Of a stretch of 30,631 bases of DNA, positions 15,845 to 23,459 are shown one piece after another. How positions within the stretch are numbered: position 1 is the first letter of the stretch; every line of letters begins with the position of its first letter. The notes beneath the pieces are model-generated. The model was given only the letters and a program-made list of their open reading frames with translations, was not told where the DNA came from and searched no databases. The DNA lies in NCBI GenBank assembly GCA_032229885.1, contig JAVYAJ010000251.1, forward strand, positions 1-30,631. Direction: 5' to 3'. This DNA is from Anammoximicrobium sp032229885 (GTDB lineage: Bacteria > Planctomycetota > Planctomycetia > Pirellulales > Pirellulaceae). Made by a program: the position numbers and the translations under genes.

Positions 15845-15970
15845 TGGCCGAAGGCCATATTCATCCGGGCCGCGGTGACATGTTGATGTTGGCCTTCGGC
15901 CAACACGGTTGCTATCATCTCTGACTCCTGGGGCGTTGCCCCAGGCTACGTTGGTGATGGCCTTTGGCCA
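15845..15970. repeat. Row of four triloop hairpins
   Basis: Four perfect stems with 3-nt loops occur within 126 bp: TGGCC-GAA-GGCCA (15845-15857), GTTGGCC-TTC-GGCCAAC (15888-15904), CCTGGGGC-GTT-GCCCCAGG (15927-15945) and TGGCC-TTT-GGCCA (15958-15970). Two unit types seem to alternate: a TGGCC-type hairpin and a CCCCAGG-type element, the latter also present in part at 15815-15830. This looks like a dispersed non-coding repeat family, not a gene. I recall similar text in planctomycete spacers but cannot verify it. Confidence 0.7.
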
Positions 15971-16170
15971 GCACGCTTCCTGTCCTCCGTGCTGCGCAAA
16001 AGTCATGCAATAGCAATTGCACCAAGCGGGTGCTAGTGCCCATAACCCACAAGTGTACTGCACAGACCAGTGTACAAGCTGCGCGCGTCGTGCGCGCATG
16101 ATACGGACTAAGACTCTAAGGCAGGGCCGACGCGAGGACACTCGAGTGGCCGGCTGGGAAATCTCTCGGG

Positions 16171-17085
16171 TCAGTGGATAAACCCGCGCGGGACCAGCGG
16201 CCTGGTCTGTCCGTTGGGCTGCGTCTGATACAGCCCCGGATCGGCGATGAACCAGCCGATCCGCGTCAGCCGCGTCTGTGGCAGCGGTTGCGCGGCCAGC
16301 AGTCGGTCGGCTTCGTCCGGCGGGACGGCCAGGATCAGCTCGAAGTCCTCGCCGTCGCCCAGCGCGTGCGCGCCGGGCGTGGCGCCGTCGGCGGCCGCCT
16401 GACGCCAGGCATCTTCGTGAATCGGCACGGCGCCCAGATCCACCACGGCGCCGCACCCACTGGCTTGGGCCAGACGCGACAAATCCAAAGACAAGCCGTC
16501 GCTGACGTCGATCCCGGCGTGCAATCGATACGAAGCGTTCAATGCCAGGGCTTCGCGAACTCGCGGCGTAAAAACGAAGTGGCGTCCCAACAGGCTGCCG
16601 CCAAAGCTGCCCGTGACCAGGATCGCGTCGCCTGGTCGAGCCCCGTTGCGAGTCAACGGACCGCGTTCGGTCGTCTCGCCGATCGCCGTGATGCTGATCG
16701 CCAAAGGCCCGTCCCAGACGTTGGTGTCGCCGCCTGCCACCGCCACGTCAAACTCGGCTGCCAATGGGAGAATTCCTTCGTACAGCGCGACGGCCGTCGC
16801 CCGCGCATCGGTCTGCGGCAGAGCCAACGACACGACGACGGCCAACGGCCGGGCGGCCATCGCCGCCAGATCACTCAGATTGACCGCCAGCGACTTTCGC
16901 CCCACAAGCCGCCCGTCGCACGTCCCCCAGACAAAGTCCACCCCATCGTTCAGCATGTCGGTCGTGATCACGCACTGTGCCCGCGCGGCCAGACGCAAGA
17001 CGGCGGCATCGTCACCGATCCCCAAAGACAACCGCGGATGCGCGGGCAGGTGGTCCCGCAGCCAAGCGACAAATTCAGTCTCCAT
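16171..17085 (-). CDS. thiL: Thiamine-monophosphate kinase
   Basis: ThiL phosphorylates thiamine monophosphate to the active cofactor thiamine diphosphate. ATG 17085 gives 304 residues beginning METEFVAWLRDHL, as in the family. A GTG at 17115 is in frame but lies upstream of a TACAAT -10-like hexamer, so it is less likely. Landmarks are LGIGDDAAVL with Mg-binding D25/D26, TTDMLNDGVDF, AVNLSDLAAM (68-76), AGGDTN with D120, GIDVSDGLSLDLSRL with D193/D196 and GDGEDFEL near the substrate site. The architecture is that of the PurM/ThiL superfamily. No other thiamine gene is nearby. There is no ribosome-binding site before the ATG, and the leader may be only a few nucleotides long. Confidence 0.96.
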   Translation of the reverse strand: METEFVAWLRDHLPAHPRLSLGIGDDAAVLRLAARAQCVITTDMLNDGVDFVWGTCDGRLVGRKSLAVNLSDLAAMAARPLAVVVSLALPQTDARATAVALYEGILPLAAEFDVAVAGGDTNVWDGPLAISITAIGETTERGPLTRNGARPGDAILVTGSFGGSLLGRHFVFTPRVREALALNASYRLHAGIDVSDGLSLDLSRLAQASGCGAVVDLGAVPIHEDAWRQAAADGATPGAHALGDGEDFELILAVPPDEADRLLAAQPLPQTRLTRIGWFIADPGLYQTQPNGQTRPLVPRGFIH

Positions 17086-17094
17086 AGCACGGTA

Positions 17095-17100
17095 ATTGTA
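17095..17100 (-). promoter_or_regulatory. Candidate -10 element of thiL
   Basis: TACAAT on the minus strand ends 9 bp before the thiL ATG, which predicts transcription starting within a few bases of the start codon. No good -35 is visible. The remaining divergent spacer up to 17411 holds no gene. It contains AT-richer text at 17320-17360 likely to include the promoter of the next gene. Confidence 0.3.
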
Positions 17101-17411
17101 GCCGCAATCAACCACCGACGCGCGGCGGGATGCTCAATCCGATGACGACAACGATCGACGCGGCTTGCGCGATCGAGATTGGGCGTCGACCGTAGGGTAC
17201 TGTGCCGTCCTGGTCGGGATGCGGCATCGCGTCCGCGCGGTTGCGGCCACGACGGAGCGGCGCCCTTCAGCGTGGCCCGAGGGTCTGGGGTGGTTGCGCA
17301 AACTATTCGCGATGTACCGAAAAAACTGATCGAAACGCTTGTGCCGACTCGATTAAAACGCAAGCCGAGTCCTACTCAGGCGAAAATTGTCGGTCGCTCG
17401 GAGTATTCCTT

Positions 17412-18383
17412 ATGAGATTCCGTTACGTGCTGCCCGCAGTGGCTTGGCTTGTTTTTTCGTCGAACATCAACGCGCCGACGCATGCCGAATCTGCTTGTGC
17501 GGCCGGGGCGGTCCATTACTGTGATTCGTCCGCGGGCTCGACAGGATCGCCTGTCTGCACAACGAGCGTGTGCGGCGACTGCGGACCGATCGTCAAACCG
17601 GCCGCTTGTCGACACTCGAGTGATTGTGGCCCGCTCGCGCGGACGATCGGTTGCGGATTCCCTCGCTGTGCCACATGCGAGAACAGCGGCGTCGCCAAAC
17701 GCAGCCCCGCTTGTGACAACGGATGTGCCCAGAAGACAGGCTGCGGCCCCGAGACCGAGACGGGCTCGGACCGGATGGAACGGCGTCGATTGGCCGCGCC
17801 CTGCGGATCGCTCTGCCGACCCACGTCGATTTCCCCGCTCAAACGGCCGCTGATGCCAGGCTTTCATCCGTGCGATGTCTGCCAGGTCGATTCCCGACGC
17901 GAGGCGATCTTCGGCACGGCGACGATCTTCGACGACACTCCGCTGAGTCGCCTGTTTGCCGCGCGTTGTGGCAGGACGCCGCTCGTGCGTCACAGCCTGG
18001 CCGCGCATCGCCCACGGCTCAAACCGTCTTGCGCCGACCTGCGCGTAGACCAACCAATCCTGGATGGCGTCATCGAAGAACCGGGCTGGGATGACAATCC
18101 ATTCCACGATGACGCCGTCGAGCCGACAATGCCTCTGCCCGTCGCGCCTCCGTCGCTGCCATCCAGACCGTCGTCCCGCTCCGAGCGATCGCCCGCGCAG
18201 CCCAGCATCGAGTCCAGCGCTGCCGGGCCCGCGCTCCACCCGCCGGCAAATCTGCAGGTAGGGCACGCGCGGCCGCTGGCGGATCACGATGCGACGCCGT
18301 CGAGTCGTGTGTCGGAAACGAGCATCGACGAATTAACCGGCAAGCGCGTGCTGCACGTCTCGACGCCCGTTGCGAGCCGATAA
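17412..18383 (+). CDS. Secreted cysteine-rich protein of unknown function
   Basis: ATG 17412 follows GGAG (17400-17403) by 8 bp and starts a clear signal peptide (MRFRYVLPAVAWLVFSS, cleavage near THA-ES at about 25). The 323-residue protein has 17 cysteines between residues 29 and 157, many followed by glycine (CGDCG, DCGP, GCGF, TGCGP) or in CxxC pairs (CATC, CDVC). Then comes a plain linker with C186 and C207, and a proline/serine-rich low-complexity tail (about 237-300) ending SIDELTGKRVLHVSTPVASR. I do not recognise the family. The cysteines suggest a disulfide-stabilised or metal-binding envelope or surface protein. It diverges from thiL, and nothing downstream is co-oriented for 9.6 kb. 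A 303-codon frame on the other strand is rejected because it lacks these features. Confidence 0.7.
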   Translation: MRFRYVLPAVAWLVFSSNINAPTHAESACAAGAVHYCDSSAGSTGSPVCTTSVCGDCGPIVKPAACRHSSDCGPLARTIGCGFPRCATCENSGVAKRSPACDNGCAQKTGCGPETETGSDRMERRRLAAPCGSLCRPTSISPLKRPLMPGFHPCDVCQVDSRREAIFGTATIFDDTPLSRLFAARCGRTPLVRHSLAAHRPRLKPSCADLRVDQPILDGVIEEPGWDDNPFHDDAVEPTMPLPVAPPSLPSRPSSRSERSPAQPSIESSAAGPALHPPANLQVGHARPLADHDATPSSRVSETSIDELTGKRVLHVSTPVASR

Positions 18384-18567
18384 CGTTCATCATCACCCGA
18401 TCGGTACGTGCCTGCTGACCATGTGTAGACGGAATTGGGCGCGTTCAATCTTGTTCGACCACCGGCGGGCTGCGGGACGGCCACACTCCACGCACGGCGG
18501 TGACGTAGCCCCCCCGCAACGGTGCTTCATTCGTCAAGGTCGCGTGGACCGATCCGATAGGTGACAT

Positions 18568-18601
18568 AAAAAGGGACGGGTGGTTTCTTTTCTCGCCCGT
18601 C
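18568..18601 (-). terminator. Terminator-like hairpin on the minus strand
   Basis: Read on the minus strand, GACGGG and CCCGTC form a 6-bp stem around a 15-nt loop, followed by CCTTTTT. It lies downstream of the decayed restriction-modification fragments. The AAAAGGGACGGG text on the plus strand also resembles dispersed repeats I associate with REP-type elements, but that is unverified recall. Confidence 0.35.
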
Positions 18602-18638
18602 GATTGTTGGGCGCTGCAAGAATGAGCCGTGGCGCTGT

Positions 18639-18794
18639 CCGCACCGCCTGTACCATCTAGTCCACCGTGCGGTCGCGGCGATCCAAAAATCGCTCGCAAA
18701 GCGCGCACCTCGCATCGTAGACAACAGTCGCCTCGCGGTACGACAACAAATCCTGGTATCCGCCATGCAGCGGTATAAAACCCGTTTCCGTCAT
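18639..18794 (-). pseudogene. Broken four-helix-bundle protein gene
   Basis: From ATG 18794 the frame encodes MTETGFIPLHGGYQDLLSY, then YREATVVYDARCALCERFL and DRRDRTVD, which closely follows the start of the four-helix-bundle (S23/IVP-like) protein family. A TAG at 18657-18659 falls exactly where the family has DQMVQAAR, so a Q codon (CAG) has become amber. MVQAVR continues in the same frame after the stop, and the expected SGKQNIAEGS that should follow is no longer readable. The gene is therefore a decayed 5' fragment. Members of this family often accompany type I restriction-modification genes, which fits the HsdM-like piece directly upstream. Confidence 0.7.
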
Positions 18795-18819
18795 CGATAG
18801 CTTCCCGCCGATAAATGCC

Positions 18820-18909
18820 AAACCGCGGATCCTTGACGCCGGTCTTGCCGCCCATCCGCTCGAGCTCCGTTTTCCAGCTTTTGTCGTAGGGCGGATTGTG
18901 GCGCAGAAC
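18820..18909 (-). pseudogene. HsdM-like (type I N6-adenine methyltransferase) fragment
   Basis: One minus-strand frame reads VLRHNPPYDKSWKTELERM and then GGKTGVKDPRF. This is the catalytic NPPY motif of an N6-adenine methyltransferase and the segment that normally follows it in type I modification subunits (NPPYGKSWKxDLERMGGKxxIKDPRF). Homology fades on both sides: upstream is ARTRARVL, and downstream the frame runs into the four-helix-bundle gene in another frame. Only about 30 codons remain. This is a short relic, so the call rests on one motif block. Confidence 0.55.
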
Positions 18910-19043
18910 ACGAGCGCGGGTCCGCGCAGCGGAATAGCCGGTAGCCGTTTGCTGGACGGCGTCGCACCAACAGCTTGCCTTGTTCAGCCCGTTTGCGCCG
19001 CGTGTTCTGCGCTACGCCCAAGATCCTCGCGGCCTCCTGGCGT

Positions 19044-19085
19044 CAAAACGCAAACACGCCCTCGGCCGATCGCGCGAGGGCGTGT
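19044..19085 (-). terminator. Intrinsic terminator of the DUF1080 gene
   Basis: ACACGCCCTCG (19054-19064) and CGAGGGCGTGT (19075-19085) form a perfect 11-bp stem with a 10-nt loop. On the minus strand the stem is followed by TTTGCGTTTT. It lies 76 bp beyond the stop of the DUF1080 gene. Confidence 0.8.
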
Positions 19086-19160
19086 CCGTGCGTTGGTCTT
19101 GTGGTGAACGGGCGAGCCACGGCGGCTAGCGGCGGCGGCTAGACGCGGCGGCCCGCCGTG

Positions 19161-20546
19161 TCAATCGAGGCTCTTGATGCGGACAGCGCGGAATTGCACC
19201 GGATCGTTGTGTCCGTTGAACCCGAAATGGCCTCGCCGATTGCCCAGGCCCGTGTACTGAGCCAGGGGGTACATGAACGTAGCCGGGTCGACCTTCGAGA
19301 TATCGGTCTCGAGGATCACGACGCCGTTCAGCTCGACCTTGGCCGTCGTGCCGATGATCGTCGACTCCTGGAAATTCCATTGGCCGGTCGGCCGCAGATA
19401 ACCGCGATGCGCGGGAACGCAGGCGTAGAACGAGCCGTGAGCCTGGGCGGGTTTGAGGTTGTAGTACTTCGGCGCGCTGGGGTCGTTGTATTGCGGATGT
19501 GTGTCGTCCAACACCTGCAGTTCGCAGAAGCTATTCCACGTTCCGTGGCCTTCGCCCGGATAACGGATGGCCAGCCCGTTGTTGCCGGCCGGCGGCAGTT
19601 TGAACTCCAGGCGGACGACAAAATCGCCGTACTGGGCGTCCGTGTAGATCGTTCCGCCTTTGCCCGGCTTGCAGGTGATCGCGCCTTGTTCGACCGTATA
19701 GTTCTCGATGTCGCCGCTCCAACCCGTCAGGTCTCGCCCGTTGAAGACCGGCTGGAACCCGGCCTCGCCGTGAGCCGCGAGGATCTCGTTGGCTTCGTCC
19801 CCATCGATCTCGCGGATGAACAAGTCGCGCCACCGCATCTCGCCGCCGTGGGTCTGCAACTGAATCGGTCCGACCTTCGGCAGCGGCAACCGCTCGGATT
19901 CCGGCTTCTGGCGATCGTAGTAGTTGTACAGACGCGCATGGTCGACGACCAGCTTATCGTTCAGCCACACGCTCACCCGCTCGCCGGTCATCACCACCCG
20001 CATCTCGTCCCATTGGCCGATCGGGTTGTCGGCCTTGACCAGCGGATCCTTGCCCGGCGCGTCCGCCGGGTTGTTCCACAGGCCGCCGCTGCCCTTGTCC
20101 GCGCCGTGCTTGAACTTGGTCTCGTCGGTCGCGTCCCAGATCGACACTTGCGGATTGCCCCGCAGATAGATGCCGCTGTCCGCTCCGGGGACCATGCGAT
20201 ACGAGGCCCGCAACTCGAAATCACCGTAGAACCGATCGGTCGTCAGGTACAGGCCCGTCCCGTCGTTGATCAGCTCGCCGTTCTCCACCCGCCAGTGCTG
20301 ACGCACGTCTTCCAAGCTGGCCGCTTTCTTCTCGGCCAACTGTTCGGCGGGCAGTGCCATATAACCGCGGGGGTCTTCCGTTTTCGCGCCCCACCAACCG
20401 TCCAGGTTCTGGCCATTAAACAGGGCCGTGAACCCTTCGGGCGGGACGTTGTGCTCGTCGGCGGCAAGACAGCGTGCGTCTCCGACGCCAAGCATTCCGG
20501 ACGCGAACAAAAACAGTCCTGTCCAACATGCGGTTTGGAGGTTCAT
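19161..20546 (-). CDS. Secreted protein with two DUF1080 (3-keto-disaccharide hydrolase) domains
   Basis: DUF1080 proteins have a concanavalin-like jelly-roll fold, and characterised members cleave 3-keto-glycosides. ATG 20546 has AGGAG 10 bp upstream; the frame is open further up but that text is junk. The 461-residue product has a signal peptide (MNLQTACWTGLFLFASGML, cleavage near CLA-A, about 28). Domain 1 (about 38-248) starts FTALFNGQNLDGW and contains GADSGIYLRGNP and the PIQLQTHGGEMRWRDLFIRE end. Domain 2 (about 264-461) starts FQPVFNGRDLTGW and has GNNGLAIRYPGEG and AKVELNGVVILETD. Each domain has the usual opening and closing motifs, so both look intact. A strong terminator follows. 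It is probably a partner of the oxidoreductase at 24896. Confidence 0.9.
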   Translation of the reverse strand: MNLQTACWTGLFLFASGMLGVGDARCLAADEHNVPPEGFTALFNGQNLDGWWGAKTEDPRGYMALPAEQLAEKKAASLEDVRQHWRVENGELINDGTGLYLTTDRFYGDFELRASYRMVPGADSGIYLRGNPQVSIWDATDETKFKHGADKGSGGLWNNPADAPGKDPLVKADNPIGQWDEMRVVMTGERVSVWLNDKLVVDHARLYNYYDRQKPESERLPLPKVGPIQLQTHGGEMRWRDLFIREIDGDEANEILAAHGEAGFQPVFNGRDLTGWSGDIENYTVEQGAITCKPGKGGTIYTDAQYGDFVVRLEFKLPPAGNNGLAIRYPGEGHGTWNSFCELQVLDDTHPQYNDPSAPKYYNLKPAQAHGSFYACVPAHRGYLRPTGQWNFQESTIIGTTAKVELNGVVILETDISKVDPATFMYPLAQYTGLGNRRGHFGFNGHNDPVQFRAVRIKSLD

Positions 20547-20566
20547 CGGTGGTGGTCTCCTGGTTT

Positions 20567-20625
20567 GGGTGATGGGTAATGGGTTGGGTAATGGGGATGG
20601 GACGTATACGACGTATGGGACGTAT
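20567..20625. repeat. G-run array and 9-bp tandem repeat before the DUF1080 gene
   Basis: Six G-runs of three or four lie on the plus strand at 20567-20601 with loops of 2-4 nt, a textbook G-quadruplex-forming pattern. Three 9-bp units beginning ACGTAT follow at 20602, 20611 and 20620. The array begins 20 bp upstream of the DUF1080 ATG. The G-rich strand is the template strand, so the mRNA leader would be C-rich. Confidence 0.75.
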
Positions 20626-20794
20626 GCGGCAAGGGGTCGACAGTGACGGGGGGCTTTCGCCTGCAATCCGACGGTGTCATGGGCAAATCGCGGTACACGA
20701 TGCGCGGTTCTAATGTAACACGGCGGATTGTGGGGATTCAACGAGGAACACCGGACGCCGGCTGGCGCGGGCGGTTGGTCCGCGCGGTCGTGCG

Positions 20795-23254
20795 TCATGG
20801 GCCATCGAGCACCAGCACGCGCGGCGTGTTCCCACAGTCGGGAATCCGAACCGTGACCGTGCCGTCGGTCTCGTTCCACTCGGCGTCGGCTACTTCGGCG
20901 CCGTCCAACGCGACCGTTTTCGGCCGCTTCGGCAGGTGGACCGTCGCCGCGAACTGGCGCGTCGCCGGCATTCCGGCATAGCTGCCTTGGCGAGCGTCGA
21001 TCGCAAGCCGGACACGGGCGTCCGACGTCTCGCACGTGATCAGCGTCCGGGCGAACTTGCCCCGGCGATAGTCCAGGCTCTGGCCGTCGTCTTCGTACAA
21101 GGTAAAGCTGCTGTGGGCCGCCGGATAGACCAGCAGGTTCACCTCGGGCGACCAGCCTTTTTCGACGTGGTCGCGGATGGGCCAGGTCGGGATGATCGCG
21201 CCGCGTTTGACCAGCAGCGCGCCGCCGCGGGACGGCGTGATCCGCACGGGAATCGTGCTCGGTCCCTGAAAACGCTCGTTGCTCCAAAAGTCGATCCACT
21301 CGCCCGGCGGCAGGCGAACCTCTTTGACGAACGCGGACACCAGCAGATCGTCCCCGAGCATGTACTGGCCCAGGCAAGCGTCCCAGGCCGGATCTTCGGG
21401 ATAGGCCAGCGGCATCGCGCGCATCACGGGATAGCCGGTCGCCGCGGCTTCGGCCGCGGCGCAGTACAGATACGGCAACAGACGATAGCGGAGCCGGTCA
21501 TACTCGCGGAACGCCTGGGTATGGGTGTCCTCCAGGAACCAGGGCTGGAACCAATAGTCCCAGTTGTTTTGCTGCGCCCAAGTCTGCAGGAACCCGAAGT
21601 GCAGGCCCTCGATGTTGGTGACGGTCATGTCGCACGAGTGGTTCGAGTGACCGGAGAATCCGAGGTTCAGCATCGAGGCCAACGGCTTGGCGCCGCCCCC
21701 GGTGTCGCCCGCCCAGGTGGCGACGTACTGCTGCACCCCCGTCCAGCCGCCGGCCGAGTACACCATCGCGCGACGCGCCGTATGCTGCTCGAATCCGTGC
21801 GCCATCTGTTTGGCGTAGATCACCGGGTACAGGTTGTGCATCTGTTCGTCGCTCATGCCGTTCCCCCATTTGCGGGTGGGGTGTTCGATGACCTGGTTCG
21901 ATCCGTCCAGCTTGAACGCCGCTGCGCCCTGGTCGACGAACTTCTTCAGATGCTCGAACCACGGCTCGAGCGGCTTGGGGGCGTCGGACGCCGGCGCCGC
22001 GTCTTTCTTAGCCGCCGGCTTTGTCGTCAACCGCTGATCTTCAAAGCCCTCGACCACGTTCACCCCGTCGTCCTTTGCGGCTGGCGACGCGCCGGACGGT
22101 TGGCGTCCCGCCAGCAACTGTTCTTCGTAAACCGCCAAGTCATAATCGCAGCATAGCCATAGGCTCAGCTTGAACCCCTTGCGCCCCAGAGCCGCGAGGA
22201 AGGTGTGCGCCCCCTTGGGCGCCCACGAGGGAATCGGAAAACGCTGCGGATGCCAGATCTTGTCCGTGCTGTAGTCGTAGAACTTCGACATCCACCCGGG
22301 CTCGAGTCCGATCACGTCGCATGGCATCCCTTCGCGGCGGAACGTCAACGCTTCGTTCAATAGATTGAAGGCGTCGATGTTCTGGTTGCAGACATAGGTG
22401 AACGCATAGCCCCAGATCGGCAACAGGGCCGGCCGACCACTGAACGTGGTGTACGTGTCCAACAGGCTGCGATAGTCGGGGCCGCAGAACAAGTAGTAGT
22501 CCAGATCGCTCCGCGGCGCGCGGCAGACCAGGCGCTGGGGATCCGTTTTGCCCACGTCGAACGTGTTGCGCCACGTCGTGTTCATCAGCATCCCCCAGCC
22601 GCGGCTGCTGAAGATGACCGGAATCGGGATATAGGCGTTCACGTTCCGCACCCAGAACTCGTACGTCCCGCCGCGCCGCATTACGTTTTCCCGGCTGACG
22701 TCTCCCAGCCCGTACAGGCGCTCGTCGTCGGCAAGCGCAAACCGCACGTCGTATCCGCCGCCGTCCTGATACTCGGGCGCGGCCTGTTCGGTGAACGCCT
22801 TGCCATCGGCGTCCGTCAGCGTGATCGCGCCGTCGCGGACGCGGACCCCGAGCCGGGCGTGCTTTGTGGCCAGCGTCTGCGCGCCGTCGGCGTCGGTCTT
22901 GTCGAACGGGGTTTCGGGAAATGTCGCGGTCAGCACGCCATAGCGGTTCAGCGCGGACTCGGCCCATTGGCCGGTCTTGCTGTACCGCACGCGAAACAGA
23001 CGCTCGGTCAACACATCAATCCGCACAAACCCGCCGTCGTCCAAAGCCGTGACGACGCTTTGGGCGGTCAGCGGCGCGGCGTCCATCAATGGCGCGTCCA
23101 GGCCTTCGTCGGCCGCGCCGCAGACGCTCGTCAGCGCGGCCAGCAGGATTCCCAGCCCAATTCGACAGCCGGGCCGATGGCGGCGGGCGTTGCCCACCGG
23201 TCGCTGTTGGGAACGTTCATCGCGTACGAGTCGTTTCAGACGATCGCTGGTCAT
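20795..23254 (-). CDS. Glycoside hydrolase family 31 (alpha-glycosidase type), exported
   Basis: GH31 enzymes hydrolyse alpha-linked sugars by a retaining mechanism. ATG 23254 is chosen because GAGAGG sits 5 bp upstream and gives an 819-residue protein with a long basic n-region and hydrophobic core (IGLGILLAALTSVCGA, about 32-47). The N-terminal beta-sandwich (about 60-275) contains LYGLGDVSREN. The barrel (about 276-640) has the nucleophile segment AFKLDGSN (D450) and WAGDTGG (D517) as candidate acid/base, then LGFSGHSNHSCDM. C-terminal sandwich domains follow (LYEDDGQSLDYRRG). The nucleophile motif differs from the classic W-x-D-M-N-E, so substrate specificity is open. A linker rich in A, K and P (about 385-430) interrupts the barrel. 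It lies 248 bp upstream of the DUF1080 gene on the same strand. Confidence 0.9.
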   Translation of the reverse strand: MTSDRLKRLVRDERSQQRPVGNARRHRPGCRIGLGILLAALTSVCGAADEGLDAPLMDAAPLTAQSVVTALDDGGFVRIDVLTERLFRVRYSKTGQWAESALNRYGVLTATFPETPFDKTDADGAQTLATKHARLGVRVRDGAITLTDADGKAFTEQAAPEYQDGGGYDVRFALADDERLYGLGDVSRENVMRRGGTYEFWVRNVNAYIPIPVIFSSRGWGMLMNTTWRNTFDVGKTDPQRLVCRAPRSDLDYYLFCGPDYRSLLDTYTTFSGRPALLPIWGYAFTYVCNQNIDAFNLLNEALTFRREGMPCDVIGLEPGWMSKFYDYSTDKIWHPQRFPIPSWAPKGAHTFLAALGRKGFKLSLWLCCDYDLAVYEEQLLAGRQPSGASPAAKDDGVNVVEGFEDQRLTTKPAAKKDAAPASDAPKPLEPWFEHLKKFVDQGAAAFKLDGSNQVIEHPTRKWGNGMSDEQMHNLYPVIYAKQMAHGFEQHTARRAMVYSAGGWTGVQQYVATWAGDTGGGAKPLASMLNLGFSGHSNHSCDMTVTNIEGLHFGFLQTWAQQNNWDYWFQPWFLEDTHTQAFREYDRLRYRLLPYLYCAAAEAAATGYPVMRAMPLAYPEDPAWDACLGQYMLGDDLLVSAFVKEVRLPPGEWIDFWSNERFQGPSTIPVRITPSRGGALLVKRGAIIPTWPIRDHVEKGWSPEVNLLVYPAAHSSFTLYEDDGQSLDYRRGKFARTLITCETSDARVRLAIDARQGSYAGMPATRQFAATVHLPKRPKTVALDGAEVADAEWNETDGTVTVRIPDCGNTPRVLVLDGP

Positions 23255-23459
23255 GGGCGCCTCTCGCGTAAGGATCGCAACAGATGTTTGTGGTTTCCTG
23301 CGCCGGTTCATCAGAGAACACAGCCGTGTCAGCGGCCCGCCACGCGGCTCGCGCGTGCCAGGGACGTGAACGCAAGGGCGCACGCACCTCGGAGCGCCAA
23401 GGCGTAGACACGCCGGCGCGACCGCGGTCCGCACGACGGATTCGTTCCGTATGGGGCGC

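Larger units (their letters stand above)
15350..16170. other. 821-bp non-coding stretch between sigma and thiL genes
   Basis: No frame here looks like a protein: the longest ones (up to about 175 codons) are arginine/proline/serine-rich and mutually overlapping. The left half holds the sigma upstream region. The right half holds the hairpin row at 15845-15970 and, at 16043-16080, an AT-richer patch with two direct copies of AGTGTAC. I see no tRNA, rRNA or CRISPR structure. Confidence 0.6.

Noticed and set aside
15340..15880. Overlapping frames of 98-176 codons in the sigma-thiL spacer
   Set aside because: All are arginine/serine/proline-rich, overlap each other on both strands and run through the hairpin repeats; none has a recognisable domain.
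17376..18287. A 303-codon minus-strand frame opposite the cysteine-rich protein
   Set aside because: It has no signal peptide, motif or ribosome site, whereas the plus-strand frame has a GGAG, a signal peptide and ordered cysteines.
19158..22156. Long plus-strand frames (about 470 and 405 codons) opposite the DUF1080 and GH31 genes
   Set aside because: They are mirror frames of catalytic domains on the other strand, with compositions typical of antisense reading.
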